Notes: generated by a model not told the origin, from the letters alone. Positions 18,715 through 28,130 are shown, counted from the first letter of the stretch. The stretch: DNA of 64,000 bases from Burkholderia contaminans (GCF_029633825.1 NZ_CP090641.1:2170001-2234000), one strand, 5' to 3'. Translations and numbers: made by a program.

Positions 18715-20112
18715 TTATTGTTTCGCGCAGCCCGCCCGCAGTTTCTCGTGTGCATAGGCCCGCACGGTGTTAGACAGTTGGTATGCCACTGGGTTGGACT
18801 GGGGAACGGGAGTCAGCAGTGATTTTTCGACCAGCTCTATTATCGAAGACGTGACCGTCAATTCTGGAATCGCGTCGCGACTGAACGTGCGATGCGCGGC
18901 AGTCAAGGTGAATGGTTCGTCGAATACGCTCAGTGCATTCAGAACCTTCTTGCAAGATTGGGAAAGCGGTTCGTAACTCCAATCGACTGACGCGCGAAGA
19001 GTCTTGTGTCGAGGTGGAGAAGTACGGAAACCGTGGGTGAGCAATTCGAATCGGTTATTCAGTTGCGTAGCGACGCCATCGAATCCCAACGCCGGCACGC
19101 ATTCCGCGGACAACTCGATAGCAAGTGGTACTCCATCGAGAGCATTGCAGATTCTCGCAGCGGCCATCATGGCTCCGCGATCGGATGTGACAAATGCGTC
19201 TCCGACACGGTCAAGAAGCATGGCCACAGAGGGATAGCATTCCACGTTGTCAATGTCTTCGGCAGGAGGCAGCTCGAGAGGGGAAACCGGAAAAATGGCT
19301 TCGTTCCGAACCCGCAGTGCCTCACGACTTGTAGCCAACAGACGAATCGTTGACGTCGCCTCCAGGAGCCTCTCCGAAAATTCGGACACCGGGCCGAGAA
19401 GATGTTCACAGTTGTCGAGCAGAATCAGTATGTGCTTGCCTTCGATGCACGGAAACTGCAGCTGCGTCGCACCGTCCGGCACGTACGGAATGAGTGCTGA
19501 AGCAACGAGAGAGGGAAGCTCGTCGGGGGTGGTAATCGACCCGACTTGGATAACGCACACGCCGTCCGGAAAGCCAGGCGCGAGCTGGCTCGCTGCTTCA
19601 ACTGCAAGTCTGGTTTTTCCGACACCGCCCGCGCCTACCAGCGTCACCAAGCGCGAAGTTTCCAGTCGACTGGCAATCGCCTTTTTGTCGATGTCGCGTC
19701 CGAACCAGCGAGAAGTGTACTTCGGGATGTGCGGCTTCCGGCTGCCACGATAAGGCGACGTACCAGTGAAGATCGGTCTGGGAGTCGGGGTGGAATGTTC
19801 GCGCAATTGACCTACGAATTGATACCCTCGCCCTGCGACGGTGAGAATCGCTTTCCGGTCTTCAGACAACGCACGCCGCAGCGACGAAATTTGAGCTTCC
19901 AGGGCGTTCTCCCCAACGATACGCCCGCGCCACACCGCCTCCATAATTCTATTCTTGCTGACCGCGACACCGCGTTCTTCAAGTAATAGCAACAGCAGGT
20001 CAAATGCTCTGTTTCCGATCTCGACTCGCTTACCCCCATGCACCAACTCACGCCGATGAGCCGAGACGATGGTCTTACCAAACTCGTATTGGCTATCAGG
20101 TAGTGTGACCAT
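18715..20112 (-). CDS. Winged-helix / NB-ARC ATPase transcriptional regulator
   Basis: The 465-residue protein starts MVTLPDSQYEFGKTIVSAHR, with GGAG seven bases ahead; a longer frame to 20211 lacks such a site. It has a winged helix (to AGRGYQFVGQL), P-loop GAGGVGKTRLAVEAA at ~155, Walker B-like ILILLDNCEHLLGP, ATSREALRV, DGVPLAIELSAECV, and the arm domain LRASVDWSYEPLSQSCKKVL. It ends soon after the arm region and is about 100 residues shorter than the regulator at 15451. Divergent from it, across 600 bp with a 10-bp AT-rich dyad, is the catalase gene. Confidence 0.87.
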   Translation of the reverse strand: MVTLPDSQYEFGKTIVSAHRRELVHGGKRVEIGNRAFDLLLLLLEERGVAVSKNRIMEAVWRGRIVGENALEAQISSLRRALSEDRKAILTVAGRGYQFVGQLREHSTPTPRPIFTGTSPYRGSRKPHIPKYTSRWFGRDIDKKAIASRLETSRLVTLVGAGGVGKTRLAVEAASQLAPGFPDGVCVIQVGSITTPDELPSLVASALIPYVPDGATQLQFPCIEGKHILILLDNCEHLLGPVSEFSERLLEATSTIRLLATSREALRVRNEAIFPVSPLELPPAEDIDNVECYPSVAMLLDRVGDAFVTSDRGAMMAAARICNALDGVPLAIELSAECVPALGFDGVATQLNNRFELLTHGFRTSPPRHKTLRASVDWSYEPLSQSCKKVLNALSVFDEPFTLTAAHRTFSRDAIPELTVTSSIIELVEKSLLTPVPQSNPVAYQLSNTVRAYAHEKLRAGCAKQ

Positions 20113-20274
20113 CTCAATGCTCCACAAGGTGCGCAACGGACAAGTGTTTTTTCTATAGTGAATCGGGAGCCGGAATGCCGAGTCTGCCGCCGTTATCGCT
20201 GAAAGGGGCACCTGTGTGGCGATGCAGCAAGAACTGATTGTTGGTCCTGAAGGCGGGAATATCTAGTTATAAGG

Positions 20275-20313
20275 TGTTAATTTTAGCTAAGTGGTTCATG
20301 CCGAAAATTAACA
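20275..20313. promoter_or_regulatory. Perfect 10-bp inverted repeat in the regulator-catalase interval
   Basis: TGTTAATTTT at 20275-20284 is matched exactly by its inverse AAAATTAACA at 20304-20313, with 19 bp between. It lies 163 bp upstream of the winged-helix regulator and 405 bp upstream of the catalase gene, in the most AT-rich stretch of the interval. I infer an operator or a divergent promoter element. Confidence 0.5.
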
Positions 20314-20720
20314 TTTATTTCAATGTGTAAAATTTAGAAAGTTGGTTGTTGGGGATTCCCGGCACGCTCGGTTTGGGAAAGTGTGCGCCTTCGTGGGGCA
20401 TATCGTTCTTCGTTGGTACCGGCATGCTTAAAACTCGCGATGAAGTGCCGGCCGCCGAGTCGAGTTGTTTTTGGCTCAAACGAACGATATTGCGGCGGCC
20501 TTTTTCAGGATGCGTCAGGTTGCGTACAGGACTCGTTTTATGGTTTTCGATATCGTGATTGCGACTAGAGATTCTGCATTACCGAACCCAATCATCTTGC
20601 TTGTATGAGGCAGCGCGCGTGCCCGGTGAAACCGTCAGGTAGAACCTTGGGAAAGGCGCCGCGGTAGTTGATGCCATTGGGCGACGAGCAACTCAACGGT
20701 AACAATCCGAGAGGTTCATG

Positions 20721-22205
20721 ATGAGCAAGCTAACGACGGCTTTTGGCGCACCGGTTCCCGACAATCAAAACATTCAGACAGCTGGGCCTCGTGGTCCCGC
20801 ACTCCTGCAAGATGTTTGGTTTCTCGAAAAGCTGGCTCATTTCGACCGCGAGGTGATCCCTGAGCGTCGCATGCACGCGAAGGGGTCGGGTGCGTTCGGT
20901 ACCTTTACCGTTACACACGACGTCACACGATACACCCGGGCAAAAATATTCTCGCGCATTGGTAAGACGACGGAGATGTTTGCTCGGTTCTCGACGGTTG
21001 CAGGAGAGCGAGGGGCAGCAGACGCCGAGAGAGATATTCGCGGCTTCGCTCTGAAGTTTTATACGGAAGAGGGGAATTGGGATCTGGTCGGAAACAACAC
21101 ACCGGTCTTCTTTTTGAGAGATCCTCTGAAGTTCCCTGACCTCAACCATGCAATCAAGCGCGACCCGCGGACCGGCCTGCGAAATGCCGAAAGCAACTGG
21201 GACTTCTGGACGCAACTACCGGAGGCTTTGCACCAGGTCACAATCGTGATGAGCGACCGCGGTATTCCGCGCTCGTACCGCCACATGCATGGCTTTGGTA
21301 GCCATACGTTCAGCCTCATCAATGCGAGCAACGAACGGTTCTGGGTGAAGTTCCATATGCGCAGCGAGCAGGGAATCGAAAACCTGACCGACGAGGAAGC
21401 TACGCGGATCATGGGTTCCGACCGCGAAAGTCACCACCGCGACCTCTACGAGAGCATCGAGGCGAGACAGTTTCCGAGGTGGAACCTGTACTTCCAGGTA
21501 ATGCCGGAGAGTGAGGCTTCCGCGTACAAGGTGAATCCGTTCGACCTGACGAAGGTCTGGTCGAAGAAGGACTACCCACTTATCGAGGTAGGGTACTTCG
21601 AACTGAACCGTAACGCGGAGAACTGGTTCGCAGACGTAGAGCAGGCTGCCTTCAATCCTGCAAATGTCGTTCCTGGAATCAGCTTTTCTCCGGACAAGAT
21701 GCTGCAGGGCCGTCTTTTCTCTTATGGCGACGCGCAGCGATACCGACTGACGGTCAACCATTTCCAGATTCCCGTGAACGCTCCGCGTGCGTCGACGCAC
21801 ACCAACAGCTATCACCGTGACGGTGTTCTGCGTGTCGACGGCAATCAGGGGGGCACGACTTCGTACAATCCGAACACGAAGGGAGCATGGCTTGACCAAC
21901 CGGATTTCAGCGAGCCGCCGCTGTCGATCGAGTGGGCAGCCGACCACTGGAACCATCGAGTCGACGATGACTATTACTCACAGCCCGGCGACCTGTTTCG
22001 TTTGATGACGGCGGCGCAGCAGCAGATGCTGTTTGATAACACGGCTCGGGCGATGTACGGCGTATCCAGGCCTGTCCGCGACCTGCACGTCGAGCACTGT
22101 ACGAAGGCCGACCCGGCATATGGTGCTGGTGTTTCGGCGGCACTCGCAGCGCTCGATGCGTACGTCTCCAGCGCAGTGCGGTCGGAGCCTGAAGTCACCA
22201 AGTAA
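20721..22205 (+). CDS. katA: Monofunctional heme catalase
   Basis: The 494-residue protein is small-subunit (clade 3) size. The catalytic His lies in [12 protein letters not shown] (~54-65), the distal Asn in [10 protein letters not shown], and the proximal heme Tyr in [13 protein letters not shown]. The NADPH-binding type residues around the [11 protein letters not shown] region fit clade 3. It disproportionates H2O2 in the cytosol. GAGAGG precedes two adjacent ATGs; spacing favours the second (20721). It is divergent from a winged-helix ATPase regulator and followed 39 bp later by an HD-domain gene, with which it may be co-transcribed. The katA symbol is by family; several paralogues are possible in such genomes. 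Confidence 0.93.
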   Translation: MSKLTTAFGAPVPDNQNIQTAGPRGPALLQDVWFLEKLAHFDREVIPERRMHAKGSGAFGTFTVTHDVTRYTRAKIFSRIGKTTEMFARFSTVAGERGAADAERDIRGFALKFYTEEGNWDLVGNNTPVFFLRDPLKFPDLNHAIKRDPRTGLRNAESNWDFWTQLPEALHQVTIVMSDRGIPRSYRHMHGFGSHTFSLINASNERFWVKFHMRSEQGIENLTDEEATRIMGSDRESHHRDLYESIEARQFPRWNLYFQVMPESEASAYKVNPFDLTKVWSKKDYPLIEVGYFELNRNAENWFADVEQAAFNPANVVPGISFSPDKMLQGRLFSYGDAQRYRLTVNHFQIPVNAPRASTHTNSYHRDGVLRVDGNQGGTTSYNPNTKGAWLDQPDFSEPPLSIEWAADHWNHRVDDDYYSQPGDLFRLMTAAQQQMLFDNTARAMYGVSRPVRDLHVEHCTKADPAYGAGVSAALAALDAYVSSAVRSEPEVTK

Positions 22206-22244
22206 GGCGGTGACTGTGTCGGCAGGACAACCGGAGATACTCGA

Positions 22245-22886
22245 ATGACTTTCAGCGTAAACGACGTTGCTATCCCGGATAGCAAATTGGCTCGGGAAAT
22301 AACTGAAATTGTGAGGGAAACTGCGCCTCCGCTGCTGTTTCACCACTCGAGCCGAGTGTTCTACTTCGGTGCTCTCGCCGGCAAGCACCGAGGGCTCAAC
22401 TTCGACCCCGAACTGCTCTATTGTGGTTGCATGTTCCACGACATGGGGTTGACGAAGAAACATAGCAGCAGCCACGAACGTTTCGAAGTGGATGGTGCAA
22501 ACGCGGCGAGAGACTTCCTGAAGCGTAACGGTATTGCTCAGTCCGATATCGACACGGTCTGGACGGCGATTGCCCTGCATACCACGCCGGGTATCCCACA
22601 GCATATGAGCCCGGTCATCGCGCTCGTCACTGCCGGTGTTGAAATGGACGTGCTCGGCTTGACCTATCGGGAGTACAGCGACGAGGAGCGTGAGTCCGTC
22701 GTGCGGCAACATCCCCGCACCGACAATTTCAAGGAAGACATCATTCAAGCTTTCTACGATGGAATCAAACACAAACCGGACACTACGTTCGGGAACGTGA
22801 AAGCAGATGTCATTGCAGACAAAGACCCAAGCTTTTGTCCAGGTAACTTCTGCAGCGTAATACGCAACTCGGCGTGGTCTGCCTGA
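22245..22886 (+). CDS. HD-domain hydrolase, cyanamide hydratase-like
   Basis: The 213-residue protein (GGAG eight bases before the ATG) has the HD metal site: FHHSSRVFYFGALAG supplies a His, and YCGCMFHDMGLT is the His-Asp pair. RFEVDGANAARDFL and WTAIALHTTPGIPQH parallel the paralogue at 7503-8156 motif for motif. The family includes cyanamide hydratases and uncharacterised HD hydrolases. It lies right behind the catalase and 250 bp before a haloperoxidase-type hydrolase, so it may act in the same detoxification set. The substrate is not predictable. Confidence 0.78.
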   Translation: MTFSVNDVAIPDSKLAREITEIVRETAPPLLFHHSSRVFYFGALAGKHRGLNFDPELLYCGCMFHDMGLTKKHSSSHERFEVDGANAARDFLKRNGIAQSDIDTVWTAIALHTTPGIPQHMSPVIALVTAGVEMDVLGLTYREYSDEERESVVRQHPRTDNFKEDIIQAFYDGIKHKPDTTFGNVKADVIADKDPSFCPGNFCSVIRNSAWSA

Positions 22887-23134
22887 CTTCGCCGAGACCG
22901 TCGATGCCGTGACCGTGGAAAGGTTGAGCGGGCAGCGTCTGCATCGCGGTAGGGATTCTCCCACGTTACGAATATGCGAATCCGATTGGGGTGTGCTGTG
23001 AGTGTAGCCCCCTCCGGATGATGCTTGGCTCGCGGATTTGCTTGAAGCTTCCGGCTCGCCGGAGCGTTTGAAGATAGCCGCCTGGCCGCAAGGTCGGACG
23101 CAAATCAAAGCTGTCAAATCGAGAGAGGGTTACC

Positions 23135-23971
23135 ATGCCGTTCGTCACAACCAAAGATAAAGTAGAAATTTTCTACAAGGATTGGGGGCCGAAGGACGCG
23201 CAGCCCATCGTTTTCCATCACGGCTGGCCTCTGTCGGCGGACGATTGGGACGCCCAGTTGCTGTTCTTCGTTCAGCGGGGATATCGTGTAGTGGCACACG
23301 ACCGCAGAGGTCATGGACGCTCGTCGCAGGTCTCGGAAGGTCACGATATGGACCATTACGCCGCCGACGCGTTCGCCGTCGTGGAAGAACTCGATCTGCA
23401 GAACGCCATTCATATCGGCCACTCGACTGGCGGCGGCGAAGTCGCGCGGTACGTCGCCAAGCACGGCGAGCCAGCTGGACGGGTTGCAAAGGCCGTACTG
23501 GTCAGTGCTGTTCCGCCTTTGATGCTGAAGACCGAGTCAAATGCAGAGGGACTCCCGATTGATGTGTTCGACGGCCTGCGCGCTGCATTGGCGGCGAACC
23601 GAGCACAGTTCTTTGTCGACCTGCCCGCCGGTCCGTTTTATGGGTTCAATCGACAAGGCGCGACGGTGCATCAAGGCGTTATCCAGAATTGGTGGCGTCA
23701 AGGAATGATGGGTAGCGCGAAGGCACACTACGAGGGCATCAAGGCGTTTTCCGAGACGGATCAAACAACGGACTTGAAAAACATTTCGGTGCCGACGCTC
23801 GTACTTCACGGCGAAGATGACCAAATTGTTCCAATCGGCGACTCCGCGCTGAAGACCATCAAGCTGTTAAAAAACGGAACGCTGAAGACATATCCGGGCT
23901 TCTCCCACGGCATGTTGACGGTGAATGCGGACGTCCTCAACGCCGAGTTGCTGGCGTTCGTTCAGGGCTAG
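23135..23971 (+). CDS. Alpha/beta hydrolase, non-heme haloperoxidase/perhydrolase type
   Basis: The 278-residue cytosolic protein carries the full catalytic set: [31 protein letters not shown] with the nucleophile Ser, HGEDDQIVP with the acid Asp, and GFSHGM with the base His. It closely parallels the mature part of the Tat-signal protein at 17672-18649 but has no export signal. GAGAGGG before the ATG sets the start. A hairpin terminator follows at 23989. Family members hydrolyse esters and can form peracids in the presence of H2O2; linkage to a catalase gene is consistent with a peroxide connection. Confidence 0.9.
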   Translation: MPFVTTKDKVEIFYKDWGPKDAQPIVFHHGWPLSADDWDAQLLFFVQRGYRVVAHDRRGHGRSSQVSEGHDMDHYAADAFAVVEELDLQNAIHIGHSTGGGEVARYVAKHGEPAGRVAKAVLVSAVPPLMLKTESNAEGLPIDVFDGLRAALAANRAQFFVDLPAGPFYGFNRQGATVHQGVIQNWWRQGMMGSAKAHYEGIKAFSETDQTTDLKNISVPTLVLHGEDDQIVPIGDSALKTIKLLKNGTLKTYPGFSHGMLTVNADVLNAELLAFVQG

Positions 23972-23988
23972 TTCGCCTCCGCGGAAAG

Positions 23989-24010
23989 AAGGCCGAGGTA
24001 TTGGCCTTTT
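23989..24010 (+). terminator. Rho-independent terminator after the hydrolase gene
   Basis: AAGGCC pairs with GGCCTT across an 8-nt loop and is followed by a short T run, 18 bp after the hydrolase stop codon. Confidence 0.6.
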
Positions 24011-24210
24011 CTCCACCGAGCCTCGTATTGTTACTGCCGGCCTTTGCATTTCGCCTGGTGTGTCGACGTTGCTTCAGCGGAAATGTGCGGAGACCCTCCT
24101 GCGAACCCCGCGACGTCGGTAACCGGCGCCTCGGGCGTTCGAGGAGAATGTTCGGCCGGCCGGCTCTATGTCTCTGACAATTTCGCTGGCAACGCCTGGT
24201 CAGTATTGAT

Positions 24211-24648
24211 TTGAGTGTGCTGTCTTCGAGAGCGGAGGCGAGGGTGGGTGAGCTCGATATAAATTCTTCGTGGATGCATATCGTCACTCTCTTGTCAGGG
24301 AAGGGTAGTCCCCACGAGCAGATTTCTGCGGCCGGTGACAGGGGCAATGCACGCCGAGGTCTTGATATACGTTGGCCGGAGGACGTGCAAATTCGCATTC
24401 TTGAGCGACTGTCCGACCACACTGTCTCATTGGCCTGGGGCCATCCCTGCCGTGGACACTTCGGGTGTCAGACGTGGCAGCGTACCACTGCGAGGACGTG
24501 CGGAATATGCTCGTTGACCGGGGAGAGGGTATTGCAGGGCGAGCAGATTTATAAGCTTGTTCGGTCGGCAAGTGGCGTCCGTCGAATCAACGAAATGCTG
24601 TTGGCGCGTCACGTTGATGCCATTTTGGAGTGTAGTGACAGGATGTAG
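24211..24648 (+). CDS. DUF3331-like small protein
   Basis: This protein of up to 145 residues contains WPEDVQIRILERLSDHTVSL, then ARTCGICSLTGERVLQGEQI and INEMLLARHVD. The pattern of a beta-rich core followed by C-x2-C-x-L-x-G resembles DUF3331, a family found mostly in Burkholderiaceae; this assignment is from memory of the family. The start is unsure: TTG at 24211, GTG at 24244 (with GGAGG nearby) and ATG at 24274 are all in frame. No function is known. It is the last gene before glmS and points toward it. Confidence 0.6.
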   Translation: MSVLSSRAEARVGELDINSSWMHIVTLLSGKGSPHEQISAAGDRGNARRGLDIRWPEDVQIRILERLSDHTVSLAWGHPCRGHFGCQTWQRTTARTCGICSLTGERVLQGEQIYKLVRSASGVRRINEMLLARHVDAILECSDRM

Positions 24649-24727
24649 TCTCATCGCCTTTTTCATGAAAGGAGAGGCTACGGGACGCTTTCATTTCTCG
24701 AGAACAACAAAGGGAAGAAAATCCCCC

Positions 24728-26557
24728 TCACTCCACCGTCACCGACTTCGCCAGATTCCTTGGCTTATCGATATCCGTCCCTCTTGCCAGCGCAGCGTGA
24801 TACGCGAGCAGTTGCATCGGCACCGTATGCAGAATCGGCGAAAGCGGCCCGTAGTACTCGTTGAGTCGAATGACCTCGATCCCCTCACTCGGCACCAACC
24901 CACAGTCCACATCCGCGAACACAAAAAGCCTGCCATTCCGCGCACTGACCTCATGCATGTTCGACCGGAGTTTTTCGAGCAGCATGTCATTGGGCGCAAC
25001 CGCAATCACCGGCATTTCGTTACTCACCAGCGCCAGCGGCCCATGCTTCAGCTCTCCCGCCGGATAAGCCTCTGCGTGAATATACGAAATCTCCTTCATC
25101 TTCAGCGCGCCTTCCAGCGCGATCGGATAATGCATCCCGCGCCCGAGAAACAGCATGTTGTCGCGTCGTGCGAGCAGTTCCGACCACGCCATGATCTGCG
25201 GTTCGAGCGCGAGCACTTTCGACATCGCGTCCGGCAGATGCCGTAGCGCACGCAGATGCTCCTTCTCTTCGTCGTCGCTCAGCCGCCCGCGCACCTGCGC
25301 CAGCGACAACGTCAGCAGAAACAACGCCACGAGCTGCGTCGTAAAAGCTTTCGTCGAAGCCACCCCGATCTCGATCCCCGCGCGCGTGACGAACTGCAGC
25401 GCACATTCCCGCATCAACGCGCTCGTCGCGACATTGCAGATCGCGAGCGTATGCATCATCCCGCTTTGCTTCGCGACATGCACCGCACCCAGCACATCCG
25501 CCGTCTCACCGCTCTGCGACACCGCGACAACCAACGTCCGCGGATTCGGCACACTATCGCGATACCGAAACTCGCTGGCAATTTCCACGCTGGCCGGCAG
25601 CTTCGCGATGCTCTCGATCCAGTACTTCGCGGTGAGCGCCGCGTGATAGCTGCCGCCACAGGCGAGCAACAACACCGAATCGACGTCGTTGAAAACCCGC
25701 CACGCACCGTCACCAAACAACTCCGGCATGATCGAAGACACATCGAGCAACGTATCGGCCACCGCCTGCGGCTGCTCGAAGATCTCCTTCTGCATGTAGT
25801 AGCGATACGATCCGAGATCGGCCGCCCCGCTATGCGCGGCGACCCGTTGCACGGCGCGCTCGACACGCTGGCCGGCCGCATCGACGATCCAGTAACGATG
25901 CAGCTGGATATCGGCAACATCACCGTTCTCGAGGTGAGCGATGCGATCGGTAATGCCCGACAGCGCAATCGCATCCGACGCCAGAAAATTCTCGCCTTCA
26001 CCGACGCCAACCACGAGCGGCATGCCATCGCGTGCACCGACGATCCGGTGCGGCTCGTCGCGGCACATCACCGCGATCGCATAGCTGCCGCGCAGTCGCG
26101 CGACCGCGCGCCGGACCGCGTCGAACAGGTCGCCGTCGTAAAGATGATCGATCAGGTGCGCGATCGCCTCGCTGTCGGTCTGGCTCGCGAACACGTAACC
26201 ATGCGCCTGCAATTCCGCGCGCAGTTGATCGCAGTTCTCGATGATCCCGTTGTGCGACAGCGCGATGCGCGCATTGGCGTCGCTCGGCGAGAAGTGCGGA
26301 TGCGCGTTGAGCGTGACGGGCGCGCCGTGCGTGGCCCAGCGCGTGTGCGCGATGCCGGTGTAGCCCGACAGCGCCTGTTCGGCGATCTCGCGCTGCAGGT
26401 TGGCCACGCGGTCGACGCTGCGGGCGCGCGCCAGCGCCCGGTCGCGGTAGACCACGACGCCGCACGAATCGTAGCCGCGGTATTCGAGCCGCTTCAGGCC
26501 GTCGACCAGGTTCGGCAGGATGTCCCGCTGGGCAACCGCCCCGACAATTCCACACAT
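24728..26557 (-). CDS. glmS: Glutamine-fructose-6-phosphate aminotransferase (isomerising)
   Basis: The 609-residue enzyme is the normal family length. It converts fructose-6-phosphate and glutamine to glucosamine-6-phosphate, the first step to UDP-GlcNAc. The start at 26557 is set by the required N-terminal MCGIVGAV, whose Cys2 is the glutaminase nucleophile, and by GGAG six bases upstream. HTRWATHG and SHNGIIEN belong to the glutaminase domain; two SIS domains follow ([40 protein letters not shown]), and it ends [13 protein letters not shown]. It is divergent from an Lrp-type regulator. Its 3' end abuts the unusual 1-24.7 kb segment, at the position where Tn7-like elements insert. Confidence 0.98.
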   Translation of the reverse strand: MCGIVGAVAQRDILPNLVDGLKRLEYRGYDSCGVVVYRDRALARARSVDRVANLQREIAEQALSGYTGIAHTRWATHGAPVTLNAHPHFSPSDANARIALSHNGIIENCDQLRAELQAHGYVFASQTDSEAIAHLIDHLYDGDLFDAVRRAVARLRGSYAIAVMCRDEPHRIVGARDGMPLVVGVGEGENFLASDAIALSGITDRIAHLENGDVADIQLHRYWIVDAAGQRVERAVQRVAAHSGAADLGSYRYYMQKEIFEQPQAVADTLLDVSSIMPELFGDGAWRVFNDVDSVLLLACGGSYHAALTAKYWIESIAKLPASVEIASEFRYRDSVPNPRTLVVAVSQSGETADVLGAVHVAKQSGMMHTLAICNVATSALMRECALQFVTRAGIEIGVASTKAFTTQLVALFLLTLSLAQVRGRLSDDEEKEHLRALRHLPDAMSKVLALEPQIMAWSELLARRDNMLFLGRGMHYPIALEGALKMKEISYIHAEAYPAGELKHGPLALVSNEMPVIAVAPNDMLLEKLRSNMHEVSARNGRLFVFADVDCGLVPSEGIEVIRLNEYYGPLSPILHTVPMQLLAYHAALARGTDIDKPRNLAKSVTVE

Positions 26558-26615
26558 ATCGCGCTCCGTAAATGTCCTGTCTGGATCAGTGAGAGCGATG
26601 GTAGGGGGAGTCAAA

Positions 26616-26689
26616 TGGAATTAAATTTCAAAATACGAGAACAAATGAAACGTATGGAAGATCGTCTATCATGTTGAAATTAAATTTCA
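26616..26689. promoter_or_regulatory. Twin palindromic operators between glmS and the Lrp gene
   Basis: TGAAATTAAATTTCA (26675-26689) is a perfect 7-bp-arm palindrome around a central A. An almost identical copy, TGGAATTAAATTTCA, lies at 26616-26630, starting 59 bp earlier. Two spaced AT-rich palindromes in a divergent interval fit co-operative Lrp/AsnC binding. Confidence 0.65.
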
Positions 26690-26713
26690 CACCCTGACCG
26701 GAAGGAGCCGCCG

Positions 26714-27205
26714 ATGGCCGGCATCACCCTCGACGATCTCGACCTGCGCATCCTGGCGATCCTGCAGGACGATGCGTCGGTATCGAACCTGCAGCTGGCC
26801 GAGCGCGCGCTGTCGTCGCCGCCCACCTGCATGCGCCGCGTGCGCCGGCTGACGGAGGCTGGCGTGATCCGCAGGCAGGTCGCGGTGCTCGATCCGGTGG
26901 CGATCGGCACGGCCGTCACCGCGCTGATCGAGATCAGCCTCGACCGGCAGACAGCGGAAGACTATGACGCATTCGAAGCGTACGTGTGTGCGGAGCCGGC
27001 CGTCACGCAGTGCTATCGGGTGTCGCCGGGGCCGGATTTCGTCGTGGTGGCCGATCTGGCGGACGTCGCCGAATACGACGAATTCGCGCGGCGGCTGTTC
27101 ACCGGCGCATCGAATGTCCGCAACGTGCGGACGTTCTTCTCGACGCATCGCGCGAAATTCGAAGCGAACGCGCGGGTCACGCATGCGATGCGCAAGCGCG
27201 CGTGA
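26714..27205 (+). CDS. Lrp/AsnC-family transcriptional regulator
   Basis: The 163-residue protein has an AsnC-type N-terminal helix-turn-helix (LDDLDLRILAILQDDASVSN, then CMRRVRRLTEAGVIRRQVAV) and a C-terminal RAM ligand domain (ALIEISLDRQ, TQCYRVSPGPDFVVVADLAD). AAGGAG six bases before the ATG fixes the start. It is divergent from glmS across a 156-bp interval with two matched palindromes, so autoregulation and control of glmS are likely. The effector is probably an amino acid or amino sugar, by inference from family and neighbour. Confidence 0.9.
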   Translation: MAGITLDDLDLRILAILQDDASVSNLQLAERALSSPPTCMRRVRRLTEAGVIRRQVAVLDPVAIGTAVTALIEISLDRQTAEDYDAFEAYVCAEPAVTQCYRVSPGPDFVVVADLADVAEYDEFARRLFTGASNVRNVRTFFSTHRAKFEANARVTHAMRKRA

Positions 27206-27272
27206 GGTGATCGCACCATCATTCGCCATGCGTTCGCGCATGCCTGCGCGACGTGATCGCGTCATCACCTCA

Positions 27273-28130
27273 TCACGCAGCAGCGTCAGCCGCGCCCACG
27301 AGTTGCAACGGCTTGCCATACCCGAAGCAATGCGCGGGCTCCGGAAACACCCGCTGCCGCACGTCATGTGCGTACTGACGAATCGCATCGCGCATCACCG
27401 TATTCGCATCGGCATAACGCTTCACGAAGCGCGGCGTGTACGCATCGAAGGCACCGATCATGTCCTCGGTCACGAGCACCTGCCCGTCGCACGCGGGCGA
27501 TGCGCCGATGCCGATCGTCGGGATCGGCAGCGTTTCGGTGATATGGCGCGCGAGCGCTTCGGCAGTGCCTTCGACGACGACGCTGAACGCGCCGGCCTGT
27601 TCAGCCGAACACGCGGCGTCGAACACCTGCGCGGCCGAACGCGGGTCCATTCCCTGCGCGCGGAAGCCGCCTGTCGCGTTGGCTTGCTGCGGCATGAGCC
27701 CGATGTGCGCCATCACCGGGATACCGCGCGCGGTGAGGAAGCGGATCGTGTCGCCCATCTCGCTGCCGCCTTCGAGCTTCACGCCCTGCGCGCCGGTTTC
27801 GGCGAGCAGGCGCGCGGCGGAGCGATACGCTTGCGCGGGCGATTCCTGATACGTCGAAAACGGCAGGTCGACGACGACGCACGCCTGCGCGGCGCCGCGC
27901 ACGACGGCCGCGCCGTGTGCAATCATCATGTCGAGCGTGACGCGCAGCGTATCGGGCATCCCGTACAGCACCATGCCGACGGAGTCGCCGACGATGATCA
28001 CGTCGGCCACTTCGTCGACGAGCGTCGCCATCGGAGCGGAGTAAGCGGTCAGCGACACGAGGCTGCCGATGCCCTTGGTCGAACGGATCGCGGTGACGGT
28101 CTTGCGGGTGGTGCGGGTATGAGCGCTCAT
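27273..28130 (-). CDS. panB: 3-methyl-2-oxobutanoate hydroxymethyltransferase
   Basis: The 285-residue enzyme transfers a hydroxymethyl group from methylene-THF to alpha-ketoisovalerate in pantothenate synthesis. The barrel motifs are clear: [20 protein letters not shown] and [11 protein letters not shown] (Mg2+ Asp), [17 protein letters not shown], and [12 protein letters not shown] with the active-site Glu, then [16 protein letters not shown]. The start at 28130 fits the family; no strong ribosome binding site is seen. No panC or panD is adjacent, so this is a stand-alone copy, perhaps a second panB of the genome. It converges on the Lrp gene. Confidence 0.92.
   Translation of the reverse strand: MSAHTRTTRKTVTAIRSTKGIGSLVSLTAYSAPMATLVDEVADVIIVGDSVGMVLYGMPDTLRVTLDMMIAHGAAVVRGAAQACVVVDLPFSTYQESPAQAYRSAARLLAETGAQGVKLEGGSEMGDTIRFLTARGIPVMAHIGLMPQQANATGGFRAQGMDPRSAAQVFDAACSAEQAGAFSVVVEGTAEALARHITETLPIPTIGIGASPACDGQVLVTEDMIGAFDAYTPRFVKRYADANTVMRDAIRQYAHDVRQRVFPEPAHCFGYGKPLQLVGAADAAA

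Noticed and set aside
24649..24727. Possible Tn7-type end or target duplication just beyond glmS
   Set aside because: No TGTGGG-type terminus or repeated 22-bp binding sites seen. Only composition and position suggest an island.
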